NCBI RefSeq assembly: GCF_017795745.1
Contig: NZ_CP059067.1
Span: 4,960,001-5,024,000, forward strand
Length of the DNA: 64,000 nucleotides
Reading direction: 5' to 3'
DNA from: Rhizobacter sp. AJA081-3
GTDB taxonomy: Bacteria; Pseudomonadota; Gammaproteobacteria; Burkholderiales; Burkholderiaceae_C
Below the pieces are notes generated by a model, which was given only the letters and a program-made list of their open reading frames with translations, was not told where the DNA came from and did no database searches. Made by a program: the position numbers and the translations under genes. Of this stretch, positions 25,768-35,287 are shown one piece after another. Numbering within the stretch: the stretch's first letter is position 1; every line of letters starts with the position of its first letter.

Positions 25768-27042
25768 TTGCAGCAGATCATCGACCGGCGGCTGGCGGGC
25801 AAGAACAAGTCCATCGGCAACCGCGAGCGCTTCCTGCGCCGCCACAAGGACCAGATCCGCGAGGCGGTCAAGCGCGCGGTGGACGGTCGCGGCATCCGCG
25901 ACATGGAGAAGGGTGAAGACATCCACATCCCCAAGCGCGACATCACCGAGCCGGTGTTCGGCCACGGCCAGGGCGGCAAGCGGGAGATGGTGCATCCGGG
26001 CAATCAGGACTACGTTCGCGGCGACAAGATCGAGCGGCCCAAGGGCGGCGGTGGCGGGGGCGGTGGCGGGCAGGCGAGCGATTCCGGCGAGGGCGACGAC
26101 GATTTCGTCTTCCACCTCAGCAAGGAAGAGTTCATGCAGGTCTTCTTCGACGACCTGGCCCTGCCCAACCTCGCGCGCACCACGCTGGCCGAGACGCCCG
26201 AGTACAAGACACACCGCGCCGGCTATTCGAGCGACGGCACGCCGAACAACCTGCACGTGGTGCGCTCGATGCGTGGCGCGATCGGCCGTCGCATCGCGCT
26301 GGGCAGCGAGAGCCGGCGCGAGCTGAGGTTGCTGGAGGACAAGCTCGATGGCATCAGGCGCCACCCCGAGCCCAACCCCTTCGCGCACGAGATTCCTGAG
26401 CTGGAGCGCGAGATCGAGGCGCTGCGTGCGCGCATCGGCCGCATCCCCTACCTCGACCCGATCGACCTGCGCTACCGCAGCCGGGTGCGCGTGCCGGTGC
26501 CCACGTCGAAGGCGGTGATGTTCTGCCTGATGGACGTGTCCGGCTCGATGGACGAGTCGCGCAAGGACTTGGCCAAGCGCTTCTTCATCCTGCTGTACCT
26601 GTTCCTCACGCGGCACTACGAGAAGATCGACATCGTCTTCATCCGTCACCACACGCAGGCGCAGGAGGTCGACGAGCAGAACTTCTTCCACGCCACCGAG
26701 ACCGGCGGCACCGTGGTCAGCAGCGCGCTGGTGCTGATGGAAGAGATCGCCCGCGCGCGCTACCCTACTAGCGAGTGGAACATCTACGGCGCGCAGGCCA
26801 GCGACGGCGACAACTGGCACCACGACAGCGGCCGCTGCCGCGAGTTGCTGGCCAACGCGATCCTGCCGCTGTGCCGCTACTTCGCCTACGTGCAGGTGGC
26901 CGAGGAAGAGCAGAACCTGTGGGACGAGTACGCCGCCCTGGCGGCCGAGACCAAGGCCTTCGCGATCCGCAAGGTGACCGAAGCCTCGCAGATCTATCCG
27001 GTGTTCCGCGATCTGTTCAAGAAAGAAGGGACGCCCGCATGA
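25768..27042 (+). CDS. yeaH: DUF444 family protein YeaH
   Basis: 424 residues, the usual partner of PrkA. The N-terminus is rich in basic residues (RRLAGKNKSIGNRERFLRRHK); a Gly-rich linker (GGGGGGGGG, near residue 95) follows. The C-terminal half is a von Willebrand A-like domain with the MIDAS-like DVSGSMDESRKDLAKRFFILLYLFL. The start is TTG 25768, supported by a GAAGGAG ribosome site five bases upstream. It is separated from prkA by 27 bp and overlaps spoVR by 4 bp. Confidence 0.93.
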   Translation: MQQIIDRRLAGKNKSIGNRERFLRRHKDQIREAVKRAVDGRGIRDMEKGEDIHIPKRDITEPVFGHGQGGKREMVHPGNQDYVRGDKIERPKGGGGGGGGGQASDSGEGDDDFVFHLSKEEFMQVFFDDLALPNLARTTLAETPEYKTHRAGYSSDGTPNNLHVVRSMRGAIGRRIALGSESRRELRLLEDKLDGIRRHPEPNPFAHEIPELEREIEALRARIGRIPYLDPIDLRYRSRVRVPVPTSKAVMFCLMDVSGSMDESRKDLAKRFFILLYLFLTRHYEKIDIVFIRHHTQAQEVDEQNFFHATETGGTVVSSALVLMEEIARARYPTSEWNIYGAQASDGDNWHHDSGRCRELLANAILPLCRYFAYVQVAEEEQNLWDEYAALAAETKAFAIRKVTEASQIYPVFRDLFKKEGTPA

Positions 27043-28664
27043 CGCGAAAGGCCAACTTCGTGCCCGACGGCACGGCGGATCTGTTCGAGCCCGATCTGGC
27101 CAAGGCGCTGACCGGCCGCGTCCGGCGCGCTGCCGACATCGTCACGCCGCCGCGCGCTGCGCAGCCACTCGCGGCGCCGAGCGACTGGTCGTTCGAGCTG
27201 ATCGAGCAGTACCACGCGGTGATCCGCTCCACCGCCGAGCGATTCGGGCTGGACACCTACCCGAACCAGCTCGAGATCATCACCGCCGAGCAGATGATGG
27301 ACGCCTACGCCTCGGTGGGCATGCCGGTGAACTACCGCCACTGGAGCTACGGCAAGGAGTTCATCTCCACCGAGAAGAACTACAAGCGCGGCCACATGGG
27401 CCTGGCCTACGAGATCGTCATCAACTCCAACCCCTGCATCAGCTACCTGATGGAGGAAAACACGATGGCGATGCAGGCGCTCGTCATTGCGCATGCCGCC
27501 TACGGCCACAACAGCTTCTTCAAGGGCAACTACCTGTTCCGCATGTGGACCGATGCGGCGTCGATCATCGACTACCTCGTCTATGCGAAGAACTACGTCG
27601 CCGGCTGCGAGGAGCGCCACGGCCTGGACGCGGTGGAGGAACTGCTCGACAGTTGCCACGCGCTGATGAACCACGGTGTCGACCGTTACCGCCGGCCGAG
27701 CAAGCTGAGCCTGATCCAGGAGCTCGCGCGCAGCAAGGACCGCGAGGCCTACGCGCAGCAGCAGGTCAACGACATGTGGCGCACGCTGCCGCGCAAGGCC
27801 GAGAAGGCTGCCAGCGAGAAGGAAGTGCGCCGCTTCCCCGAGGAGCCGCAGGAGAACCTGCTGTACTTCATCGAGAAGAACGCGCCGCTGCTCGAACCCT
27901 GGCAGCGCGAGATCGTGCGCATCGTGCGCAAGGTGGCGCAGTACTTCTACCCGCAACGCCAGACGCAGGTGATGAACGAGGGCTGGGCCACCTTCTGGCA
28001 CCACAAGTTGCTCAACACGCTGTACGACGACGGTCACCTGACGGACGGCATGATGATCGAGTGGCTGAAGTCGCACACCAACGTCGTGTACCAGCCGCCG
28101 GTGGGGCACAAGCACTACAGCGGCATCAACCCGTACGCGCTGGGCTTCGCGATGTACACCGACATCAAGCGCATCTGCGAGAAGCCGACCGACGAAGACC
28201 GCGCCTGGTTCCCCGGCATGGCCGGCAATGACTGGCTCGAGACCATCGACCACGCGATGCGCAACTTCAAGGACGAGAGCTTCATCGGCCAGTACCTCTC
28301 GCCGCAGCTGATGCGCGACTTCCGCCTGTTCTCCATCGTCGACGACGAGAAGGAAAGCGAGCTCGAAGTCTCGGCCATCCACGACGAGGCCGGCTATCGC
28401 GCGGTGCGCGAGGCGCTGTCGCACCAGTACGACCTGGGTAGCCGCGAACCGAACATCCAGGTGTGGAGCGTCAACCTGCGCGGTGACCGATCACTGACGC
28501 TGCGCCATACCCAGCACAACGACCGGCCGCTGCACGACAGCGCGCAGGAAGTGCTCAAGCACGTGTCGCGGCTGTGGGGCTTCGGCGTGCACCTGGACAG
28601 CGTCGACGGCCAGGGCACCGTGACCAAGCACTGGTCGGTGCCGGCCCCGGTGAACCACAGCTAG
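27039..28664 (+). CDS. SpoVR family protein (YcgB)
   Basis: 541 residues. SpoVR-like proteins are widespread in Gram-negatives next to prkA and yeaH; Bacillus SpoVR acts in spore cortex formation, but the molecular activity is unknown. Conserved segments are YHAVIRSTAERFGLDTYPNQLEIITAEQMMDAYASVGMP, HWSYGKEFISTEKNYKRGHMGLAYEIVINSNPCISYLMEENTM and MNEGWATFWHHKLLNTL, the last being a conserved His/Glu-containing region. ATG 27039 overlaps the yeaH stop, giving a coupled three-gene operon. Confidence 0.94.
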   Translation: MTRKANFVPDGTADLFEPDLAKALTGRVRRAADIVTPPRAAQPLAAPSDWSFELIEQYHAVIRSTAERFGLDTYPNQLEIITAEQMMDAYASVGMPVNYRHWSYGKEFISTEKNYKRGHMGLAYEIVINSNPCISYLMEENTMAMQALVIAHAAYGHNSFFKGNYLFRMWTDAASIIDYLVYAKNYVAGCEERHGLDAVEELLDSCHALMNHGVDRYRRPSKLSLIQELARSKDREAYAQQQVNDMWRTLPRKAEKAASEKEVRRFPEEPQENLLYFIEKNAPLLEPWQREIVRIVRKVAQYFYPQRQTQVMNEGWATFWHHKLLNTLYDDGHLTDGMMIEWLKSHTNVVYQPPVGHKHYSGINPYALGFAMYTDIKRICEKPTDEDRAWFPGMAGNDWLETIDHAMRNFKDESFIGQYLSPQLMRDFRLFSIVDDEKESELEVSAIHDEAGYRAVREALSHQYDLGSREPNIQVWSVNLRGDRSLTLRHTQHNDRPLHDSAQEVLKHVSRLWGFGVHLDSVDGQGTVTKHWSVPAPVNHS

Positions 28665-28671
28665 CGCGTCG

Positions 28672-30087
28672 TCATAGGGAAAAGATCTTCCCCGGATTGA
28701 GGATGTTCTTCGGGTCGAGTGCGCGCTTGAGCGTGCGCATCATCTCGACCGCGCCGGCGCCCGTCTCGTCGACCAGAAAGCCCTGCTTGTGCAGCCCGAT
28801 GCCGTGCTCGCCGGTGCAGGTGCCCTGCAGTGCGATCGCTCGATGAACCATCTGCATGCTCAGGCGCTCGGCCGTCTCGCGCTGCTGCGCGTCGCCGTCC
28901 TTCACCAGGTAGGCGAGGTGGAAGTTGCCGTCGCCGACGTGGCCGACGATGTAGTACGGCAGCCCCGAGGCATCGGCCTCGGCGACCGAGGCCTCGATGA
29001 TCTCGGTCAGGCGCGAGATCGGCACGCAGGTATCGGTGGTCACCGTGCGGCAGCCGGGGTGCGTGGTCATGCCGGCGAAATAGGCCTTGTGCCGCGCCGT
29101 CCACAGCCGCGTGCGCTCCTCCGGCGTGCTGGCCCATTCGAAGTTCTCGCCGCCGGCCTCCGCAGCGATGGACTGCACCGTCTCGGCCTGTTCCTTCACG
29201 CCGGCTTCGCTGCCGTGGAACTCCATCAGCAGCATCGGCGCTTCGCGCAGGCCGAGCTTCGAATGCTCGTTGACCGCGCGCACGGCGTTCACGTCGAGCA
29301 GTTCGCAACGCGCGATCGGCACGCCCATCTGGATGATCTGGATCGTCGCGTCGACCGCCGAGCCGATGTCCTTGAAATGGCAGATCGCCGCGCTCACCGC
29401 CTCGGGCAGCGGGTACAGCTTCAGCGTCACGCCGGTGATCACGCCGAGCGTGCCTTCGCTGCCTACCATCAGGCGCGTGAGGTCGTAGCCGGCGCTGGAC
29501 TTCTTCGCGCGCGTGCCGGTATGGATGACCTCGCCGCTGGCGGTCACCACCGTCAGGCCGAGCACGTTCTCGCGCATCGTGCCGTAGCGCACCGCGTTCG
29601 TGCCGCTGGCGCGCGTGGCCGCCATGCCGCCGAGCGACGCATTCGCGCCCGGGTCGATGGGGAAGAACAGGCCGGTGTCACGGATCTCGCTGTTGAGCTG
29701 CTCGCGCGTGACACCCGGCTCGACGGTGGCAGTCAGGTCCTCGGGGTTGACCTGCAGCACGCGGTTCATGCGCGACAGGTCGATGCTGATGCCGCCCTGC
29801 ACGGCCAGCAGGTGGCCTTCGAGCGAGGAACCGACGCCGTAGGGAATCACCGGCACCGCATGGCGGTCGGCCAGCGAGACGATCGCGGCCACGTCGTCGG
29901 TGCTCTCGCAGAACACCACCGCATCGGGCGGGCGCACGTCGAATGGAGATTCGTCGCGGCCGTGCTGCTCGCGCACCGCCAGCGCCGTGCTGCAGCGGTC
30001 ACCGAAGCGAGCCCTCAGCGCATCGAGCATGGCCGCGGGCACCGGGCGGGGCTCGACGAGGTGGGGCAGTTCGGTGGGGGCGTTCAT
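28672..30087 (-). CDS. FAD-linked D-lactate dehydrogenase (cytochrome type)
   Basis: 471 residues of the GlcD/Dld FAD oxidase family. The FAD-binding domain shows VVFCESTDDVAAIVSLAD, VIPYGVGSSLEGHLLAVQGGISIDLSRMN, GLFFPIDPGANASLGGMAATRASGTNAVRYGTM and MVGSEGTLGVITGVTLKL; the C-terminal domain has VGHVGDGNFHLAYL and TGEHGIGLHKQGFL. These features fit cytochrome-dependent D-lactate dehydrogenase; glycolate oxidase subunit GlcD is the closest alternative, but glcE and glcF are absent. ATG 30087 is chosen over a longer frame that overlaps the divergent gene. Confidence 0.9.
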   Translation of the reverse strand: MNAPTELPHLVEPRPVPAAMLDALRARFGDRCSTALAVREQHGRDESPFDVRPPDAVVFCESTDDVAAIVSLADRHAVPVIPYGVGSSLEGHLLAVQGGISIDLSRMNRVLQVNPEDLTATVEPGVTREQLNSEIRDTGLFFPIDPGANASLGGMAATRASGTNAVRYGTMRENVLGLTVVTASGEVIHTGTRAKKSSAGYDLTRLMVGSEGTLGVITGVTLKLYPLPEAVSAAICHFKDIGSAVDATIQIIQMGVPIARCELLDVNAVRAVNEHSKLGLREAPMLLMEFHGSEAGVKEQAETVQSIAAEAGGENFEWASTPEERTRLWTARHKAYFAGMTTHPGCRTVTTDTCVPISRLTEIIEASVAEADASGLPYYIVGHVGDGNFHLAYLVKDGDAQQRETAERLSMQMVHRAIALQGTCTGEHGIGLHKQGFLVDETGAGAVEMMRTLKRALDPKNILNPGKIFSL

Positions 30088-30153
30088 GCTCGTGCTCCAG
30101 CCTGCAAGGCGCAGGGCGTCGAGGGATTCTAGGCATTGGCTACCATCGCGGCC

Positions 30154-30729
30154 ATGGGACAACGACTGACGCAGATCGCCACGCGCACCGGCGACGACGG
30201 CACCACCGGGCTGGGCGACGGCACGCGCGTGTCGAAAGACCACTTGCGCGTGCAGGCCATGGGCGATGTCGACGAGCTGAACTCGCAGATCGGCGTGCTG
30301 CTTGCCGAGCCGCTGCCCGATGGCGTGCGCGAGCTGCTGGTGGTGATCCAGCACGAACTGTTCAACCTGGGGGGCGAGCTGTCGATCCCCGGCTTCGAGC
30401 TGCTCAAGGTCGAAGCGGTCGTGCGCCTTGACGAAGCACTCGAGCTGCACAACGCGGCCCTGCCCAAGTTGCAGGAGTTCATCCTGCCGGCCGGCACGCG
30501 CAGCGCGGCGATCGCGCATGTGTGCCGCACGGTGGCGCGACGCGCCGAGCGGGCGGTGGTCGCCTTGTCGCTGGCTGACCAGGTGCGCGCGGAGCCGCGT
30601 CAGTACCTGAATCGCCTGTCCGACCTGCTGTTCGTGCTGGCCCGCGTGCTGAACCGAGCCAACCTCGACGGCCGCGGCGGCGACGACGTCTACTGGAAGA
30701 GCGAGAAGCTGGCGCGCGGCGGCGACTGA
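30154..30729 (+). CDS. Cob(I)alamin adenosyltransferase, PduO type
   Basis: 191 residues. It adenosylates cob(I)alamin with ATP to form adenosylcobalamin. The ATP-binding N-terminus is IATRTGDDGTTGLGDGTRVSKD, and the C-terminal signature is RQYLNRLSDLLFVLARVLNR with the preceding RTVARRAERAVV. ATG 30154 gives the usual N-terminus; a TTG at 30136 is possible. It is 25 kb from the btu operon and is convergent with the EF-hand gene. Together the two loci describe B12 uptake and activation. Confidence 0.94.
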   Translation: MGQRLTQIATRTGDDGTTGLGDGTRVSKDHLRVQAMGDVDELNSQIGVLLAEPLPDGVRELLVVIQHELFNLGGELSIPGFELLKVEAVVRLDEALELHNAALPKLQEFILPAGTRSAAIAHVCRTVARRAERAVVALSLADQVRAEPRQYLNRLSDLLFVLARVLNRANLDGRGGDDVYWKSEKLARGGD

Positions 30730-30743
30730 AGCAGCGCCGCCGC
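30716..30743. terminator. GC-rich stem-loop between convergent genes
   Basis: GCGGCGGCG (30716-30724) and CGCCGCCGC (30735-30743) form a perfect 9-bp stem with a 10-base loop. It spans the stop of the adenosyltransferase gene and faces the end of the EF-hand gene. No U-tract follows on either strand, so termination is only possible, not clear. Confidence 0.3.
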
Positions 30744-30753
30744 GACCCCGCGA

Positions 30754-31041
30754 TCAGCCCGCGGCGGTGTAGCCGGCGGCGAACTCGGCCAGCGTCAACG
30801 CGCCGTCCTTGTCCTTGTCCAGCATCTCGAACTTGCTGGCGATGGCCGGCATCTTGGCGGCTTCGTCCTTCGACAGCTTGCCGTCGCCGTTGGCGTCGGC
30901 CTTGCTGAAGGCGGCCTCGGCGGCCATGCGTGCCTTGGCGTCGCCTGCGGCGGGAGCCTTGTCCTGAGCCAGGGCGACCGTGGCCAGTGCGGCGCAGGCG
31001 GCGGCGACGGAAGTGCGGATGAGCGTGGAGCGAAGGTTCAT
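30754..31041 (-). CDS. EF-hand domain protein, secreted
   Basis: 95 residues: a signal peptide (ending LATVALAQ) and two EF-hand loops, DANGDGKLSKDE and DKDKDGALTLAE, each with Asp/Asn at the calcium-ligand positions and a final acidic residue. A periplasmic calcium-binding or calcium-sensing role is likely. Start ATG 31041 puts the signal peptide at the N-terminus; the longer frame has an unrelated extension. Divergence or co-expression with neighbours is unclear; it follows the P-type ATPase gene on the same strand by 132 bp. Confidence 0.85.
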   Translation of the reverse strand: MNLRSTLIRTSVAAACAALATVALAQDKAPAAGDAKARMAAEAAFSKADANGDGKLSKDEAAKMPAIASKFEMLDKDKDGALTLAEFAAGYTAAG

Positions 31042-31173
31042 GGTGTGACCTCTTGGTTGGTTGAGAGAGCCGCCATTGCAGCCCCGATCACCCCCACAGG
31101 CCAGCACTCTTTCCGCACATTACCCGCGTTACGGCCACAGCCAGCCTGCTTACCTGCGATTGCAAGTGCTTGC

Positions 31174-33837
31174 TTACATTCTCGACGGAACTTCCGGCGC
31201 GTCCAGCGCGAGCGCATCGCCACGACCGTTGCGGCCGCGGCGCCAGGCCTTCTCGGCCTCGGCGGCCAGGTACACCATGGCGGCGGCGGCGAAGCAGATG
31301 CCGAGTTCGGCGAGGTCCAGCGCCTCGGTCTTGAAGATCGGCTGCAGCACCGGAACGTAGATCGTTGCCATCTGCAGCGCCAGCGTGAGCAGCACCGCGC
31401 CGAGCAACGGGCGGTTCGACGCCAGGCCCTGGCGCCACAGCGGCTCGCTTTCGGAGCGGATCGCCATCACATGGGCCATCTGCGCCAGGGTCAGCACGGT
31501 GAACACCATGGTCTGCCAGTGGGCGTGGCCGGTGGCCAGCGCCCAGGCCTGCACGGCAAGGCACATGCCGCCGATCAGCAGCCCGATGAACAGCACGTGC
31601 TGCCACAGGCCGCCGGCGAACAGGCTCTCGCCCGGCGGGCGCGGCGGCCTGCGCATGATGCCGCGCTCGGCCGGTTCGGCCGCGAGGGCGAGGCCGGGCA
31701 GGCCGTCGGTCACCAGGTTCACCCACAGGATGTGGATGGGCAGCAGCGGGATCGGCAGGCCCAGCATCGGGGCCAGGAACAGCGTCCAGATCTCGCCCGA
31801 GTTGCCCGTCATCGCATAGCGCACGAACTTGCGGATGTTGTCGTAGATGCGCCGGCCCTCGCGCACCGCGGCCACGATGGTGGCGAAGTTGTCGTCCAGC
31901 AGCACCAGGCTGGCGGCTTCGCGTGCGACGTCGGTGCCGCCGCGTCCCATCGCCACGCCGATGTCGGCCTGGCGCAGCGCTGGCGCGTCGTTGACGCCAT
32001 CGCCCGTCATCGCGACGAAGCGGCCCAGCGACTGCAGCGCCTGCACGATGCGGATCTTCTGCGCCGGGTCGACGCGGGCGTACACGCGCACCTCGCCGCA
32101 GCACGCGCGCAGGGTGGCGTCGTCCATCTCCGCCAGCGCCTGGCCGGTCAGCACGACGGCCTTGTCGTCGCCGACGATGCCCAGCCGCAGGGCGATGGCG
32201 CGCGCCGTGGCCGGGTGGTCACCGGTGATCATCACCGGCGTGATGCCGGCGCCCAGGCAATCGCGCACCGCGGCGGCGGCTTCCGGTCGTGGCGGGTCGA
32301 TCAAGGCGACCAGGCCGATCAGCGCGAGCCCCTGCTCCAGCGTGTGTGCGTCGGCGTCCACTTCGGCCAGGGCCACCTCGCGGCGCGCCAGCGCGAGCAC
32401 GCGCAAACCCCGCGCCGCCATCGACTCGGCCTGCGCCATCACGGCGTCACGGTCGAGGGCCGCCTCACCCTCGGCGCGCCATTGCGAGCTGCACAGCGGC
32501 AACACCGACTCGGGGGCACCCTTGGTGCAGACCAGGAGCACAGAGCCCTGCGGGTGCAGCGTGCTCATGCGCTTGCGCACCGCGTCGAACGGCAGTTCGG
32601 CCACCCGTGGCGATTCGGCCTCAAGTGCCGATTTGAGCAGGCCGGCGTCAGCGGCCAGCATGGCCAGCGCGGTCTCGGTCGGGTCGCCGAACCAGCTGCC
32701 CTCTTCGCCGAGCACCGCGTCATTGCACAAGGCGGCGGCGCGCAGGGTCTCGCGCTGCACCGGGTCGGCCAGCGGCTCGCCCGGCCGCCAAGCGCGGCCG
32801 TCGGCGTGCACCAGCTCGGCCTGCATGCGGTTCTGCGTCAGCGTGCCGGTCTTGTCGGAGCAGATGGTGCTGACCGAGCCGAGCGTCTCGACCGACGGCA
32901 GCCGGCGCACCAGCGCGTTCTGCGCGACCATTCGGCGCGCCCCGAGCGCCAGCAGCACCGTCACCACCGCCGGCAGCGACTCGGGAATCGCGGCCACTGC
33001 CAGACTCACGGCCGTGAGGATCATCAGCACCGGTGACTCGCCGCGCAGCACGCCGATCACGAAGATCAGCGCGCAGATCGCCAGCACCACGAGGGCCAGC
33101 CGCTTGCCGAAGGCGGCCAGGCGCTTCTGCAGCGGCGTGCTCAAGTCGACGGCGCGGTCCAGCAGCCCGGCCACCTTGCCGAGCTCGGTGGCCATGCCGG
33201 TGGCGACCACCAGGCCGGTGCCCCGCCCGTGTGCCGCCGTCGTGCCCTTGAACGCCATGTTGAGCCGGTCGCCGAGCGCCGATGCGGCGTCCACGAGCAC
33301 GCCCGTGTGCTTGTCGACGGTGACCGACTCCCCGGTCAGTGCCGATTCGTCGACCTTCAGCTGGGCGATCTCGATCAGGCGCAGGTCGGCAGGCACCTGG
33401 TTGCCTGCCTCCAGCAGCACAATGTCGCCGGGCACCAGCCGGGCTGCCGGCACCACCTGTCGCTGCCCGGCGCGCAGCACGGTGGCACGGGCCGCGGCGA
33501 GTTGCTGCAATGCCGCCAGCGCACGGTCGGCGCGCCAGGCCTGCACGAAGCCGATCACTGCGTTGAGCAGCACGATCACCAGGATCGCCAGCGTGTCGAC
33601 CAGTTCGCCGATCACCCCCGAGACCACCGCGGCGCCCAGCAGCACCAGGATCATGAAATCCTTGAACTGGTCGAGCAGCAGCGCCACAGGAGTGCGCCGC
33701 GCGGCGCCGGTGATCTCGTTCGTGCCGTGCTTCAGCGCGCGCAGGGCGGCCTCGGCCTCGTCGAGCCCGAGCGTCGGGTCGACGCCGTGTTCGCGGGCCA
33801 GTTCGTGCGCTTCTCTCAGGTGCCAGTGGGGGTGCAT
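31174..33837 (-). CDS. Cation-transporting P-type ATPase (P2A/P2-like)
   Basis: 887 residues. An inner-membrane cation pump with the Ca2+-ATPase/PMR1-like layout. Motifs in order: actuator TGES (in ESALTGESVTVDK), PESLP of the fourth membrane helix (AIPESLPAVVTVLLALG), the phosphorylation site SDKTGTLTQNRM, KGAPE in the nucleotide domain, and the hinge MTGDGVNDAPALRQADIGVAMG. Ten membrane helices are expected; six C-terminal ones are visible. The ion is probably Ca2+ or Mg2+/Na+-like, judging from PESLP, but this cannot be settled by reading. Its start is 8 bp downstream of glgC. Confidence 0.9.
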   Translation of the reverse strand: MHPHWHLREAHELAREHGVDPTLGLDEAEAALRALKHGTNEITGAARRTPVALLLDQFKDFMILVLLGAAVVSGVIGELVDTLAILVIVLLNAVIGFVQAWRADRALAALQQLAAARATVLRAGQRQVVPAARLVPGDIVLLEAGNQVPADLRLIEIAQLKVDESALTGESVTVDKHTGVLVDAASALGDRLNMAFKGTTAAHGRGTGLVVATGMATELGKVAGLLDRAVDLSTPLQKRLAAFGKRLALVVLAICALIFVIGVLRGESPVLMILTAVSLAVAAIPESLPAVVTVLLALGARRMVAQNALVRRLPSVETLGSVSTICSDKTGTLTQNRMQAELVHADGRAWRPGEPLADPVQRETLRAAALCNDAVLGEEGSWFGDPTETALAMLAADAGLLKSALEAESPRVAELPFDAVRKRMSTLHPQGSVLLVCTKGAPESVLPLCSSQWRAEGEAALDRDAVMAQAESMAARGLRVLALARREVALAEVDADAHTLEQGLALIGLVALIDPPRPEAAAAVRDCLGAGITPVMITGDHPATARAIALRLGIVGDDKAVVLTGQALAEMDDATLRACCGEVRVYARVDPAQKIRIVQALQSLGRFVAMTGDGVNDAPALRQADIGVAMGRGGTDVAREAASLVLLDDNFATIVAAVREGRRIYDNIRKFVRYAMTGNSGEIWTLFLAPMLGLPIPLLPIHILWVNLVTDGLPGLALAAEPAERGIMRRPPRPPGESLFAGGLWQHVLFIGLLIGGMCLAVQAWALATGHAHWQTMVFTVLTLAQMAHVMAIRSESEPLWRQGLASNRPLLGAVLLTLALQMATIYVPVLQPIFKTEALDLAELGICFAAAAMVYLAAEAEKAWRRGRNGRGDALALDAPEVPSRM

Positions 33838-33844
33838 CGGGCAG

Positions 33845-35137
33845 TCAGTACACCGTGTGGACCGACTGTCCGAGCATCTCCGGCGTGACGAGCACGATAC
33901 CGCGTTCGGTGACATGGAAGCGCTCGCGGTCGGCCGCCAGGTCCACGCCGATCTGCGAGCCGTCGGCGATCAGGCAGCGCTTGTCGACCACGGCGCGGCG
34001 GATCACCACGTCGGCACCGATGTTCACGCCCGGTAGCACGACCGATTCCTCGACCAGGCTGCGGTCGCCCACGCGCACCTTCGAGAAGAGGATCGAGCGC
34101 CGCACCGTGGCGCCGCTGACGATGCAGCCGCTGGACACCAGCGAGTCCACCGCCACGCCGCGCCGGCCCGGATCGTCGAAGACGAACTTGGCCGGCGGCA
34201 GCTGCCGCTGCAGGCTCAGGATCGGCCAGTGCTCGTCGTAGAGGTCGAGTTCGGGCACGACCTGGGTCAGGTCGAGGTTGGCCTCCCAGTAGCTGTCCAC
34301 CGTGCCGACATCGCGCCAGTAGGGCCGCGCGCCGGGCTGGCAGACGCAGCTGTCCTCGAAGCGGTGGGCGTGTACAGGGTGCCTCGCCACCACGTGCGGG
34401 ATCAGGTCGTGGCCGAAGTCGTGGCTGGAGCCGGCGTCGTGCGCGTCGCGGATCAGCTCGTCGACGAGGAATTTCGCGTTGAACACGTAGATGCCCATGC
34501 TCGCCAGCGCCTTGCCGGGACGACCCGGCAGCGGCTCCGGGCGGGCCGGCTTCTCCTCGAAGGCGAGCACGCGCCGCTGCGCATCCACCTGCATCACGCC
34601 GAAGTCGCGGGCCCGCTCGACCGGCACCTCGACGCCGGCCACCGTCAGCTCGGCGCCGCTGGCCACGTGGTCGGCGAGCATCACCGCGTAGTCCATCTTG
34701 TAGACATGGTCGCCGGCCAGCACGAGCACGTGTTCGGGCCTGGCTTCGCCGAGCAGATCGAGGTTCTGGTAGACCGCGTTGGCCGTGCCGCTGTACCAGT
34801 GTTCGTCGACACGCTGCTGGGCGGGCACGACGTCGATGTACTCGCCCAGGGTCACTTCCAGGAAACCCCAGCCGCGCTCGATGTGGCGGATCAGGCTCTG
34901 CGCCTTGTACTGGGTCAGCACGCCGATGCGGCGGATGCCCGAGTTGACGCAGTTGGACAGCGGGAAGTCGATGATCTTCAGCTTGCCGGCGAACGGCACC
35001 CCCGGCTTGGCGCGCCAGTCGGTGAGCTGGCGCAGCCGCGAACCGCGCCCGCCGGCCAGCACCAGCGCGTAGGTGCGTTGCGTCAAGTGCAGGTGTCGAT
35101 GCGCTTCGGACACGGCGGTGGGCGGTTCGGCGGCCAT
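33845..35137 (-). CDS. glgC: Glucose-1-phosphate adenylyltransferase
   Basis: 430 residues. It makes ADP-glucose from ATP and glucose-1-phosphate, the committed step of glycogen synthesis. The N-terminal nucleotidyltransferase domain has [44 protein letters not shown] (key parts GGRGSRL and KPGVPFAGK), [12 protein letters not shown] and [11 protein letters not shown]; the C-terminal beta-helix carries [12 protein letters not shown]. Length matches E. coli GlgC (431). No other glg gene lies nearby; the gene shares a strand with the P-type ATPase and may be in one transcript. Confidence 0.94.
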   Translation of the reverse strand: MAAEPPTAVSEAHRHLHLTQRTYALVLAGGRGSRLRQLTDWRAKPGVPFAGKLKIIDFPLSNCVNSGIRRIGVLTQYKAQSLIRHIERGWGFLEVTLGEYIDVVPAQQRVDEHWYSGTANAVYQNLDLLGEARPEHVLVLAGDHVYKMDYAVMLADHVASGAELTVAGVEVPVERARDFGVMQVDAQRRVLAFEEKPARPEPLPGRPGKALASMGIYVFNAKFLVDELIRDAHDAGSSHDFGHDLIPHVVARHPVHAHRFEDSCVCQPGARPYWRDVGTVDSYWEANLDLTQVVPELDLYDEHWPILSLQRQLPPAKFVFDDPGRRGVAVDSLVSSGCIVSGATVRRSILFSKVRVGDRSLVEESVVLPGVNIGADVVIRRAVVDKRCLIADGSQIGVDLAADRERFHVTERGIVLVTPEMLGQSVHTVY

Positions 35138-35287
35138 GGTGAGCTCCAGCGCACCGCAACGGGCCGCTCATTTCAGCGTAGGCGCCGCGGTGCACATTGC
35201 AATTGCCGTTCGTCAATCGCGTGGCCGTCATCGTCCCGGGCCATCATTGGCGTCCGGCGCGCCCGCGCGCATCTGCCCCCGACCCGC

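Noticed and set aside
24334-26823. An 829-codon minus-strand frame across prkA and yeaH
   Set aside because: Antisense to a conserved operon; no domain, no ribosome site.
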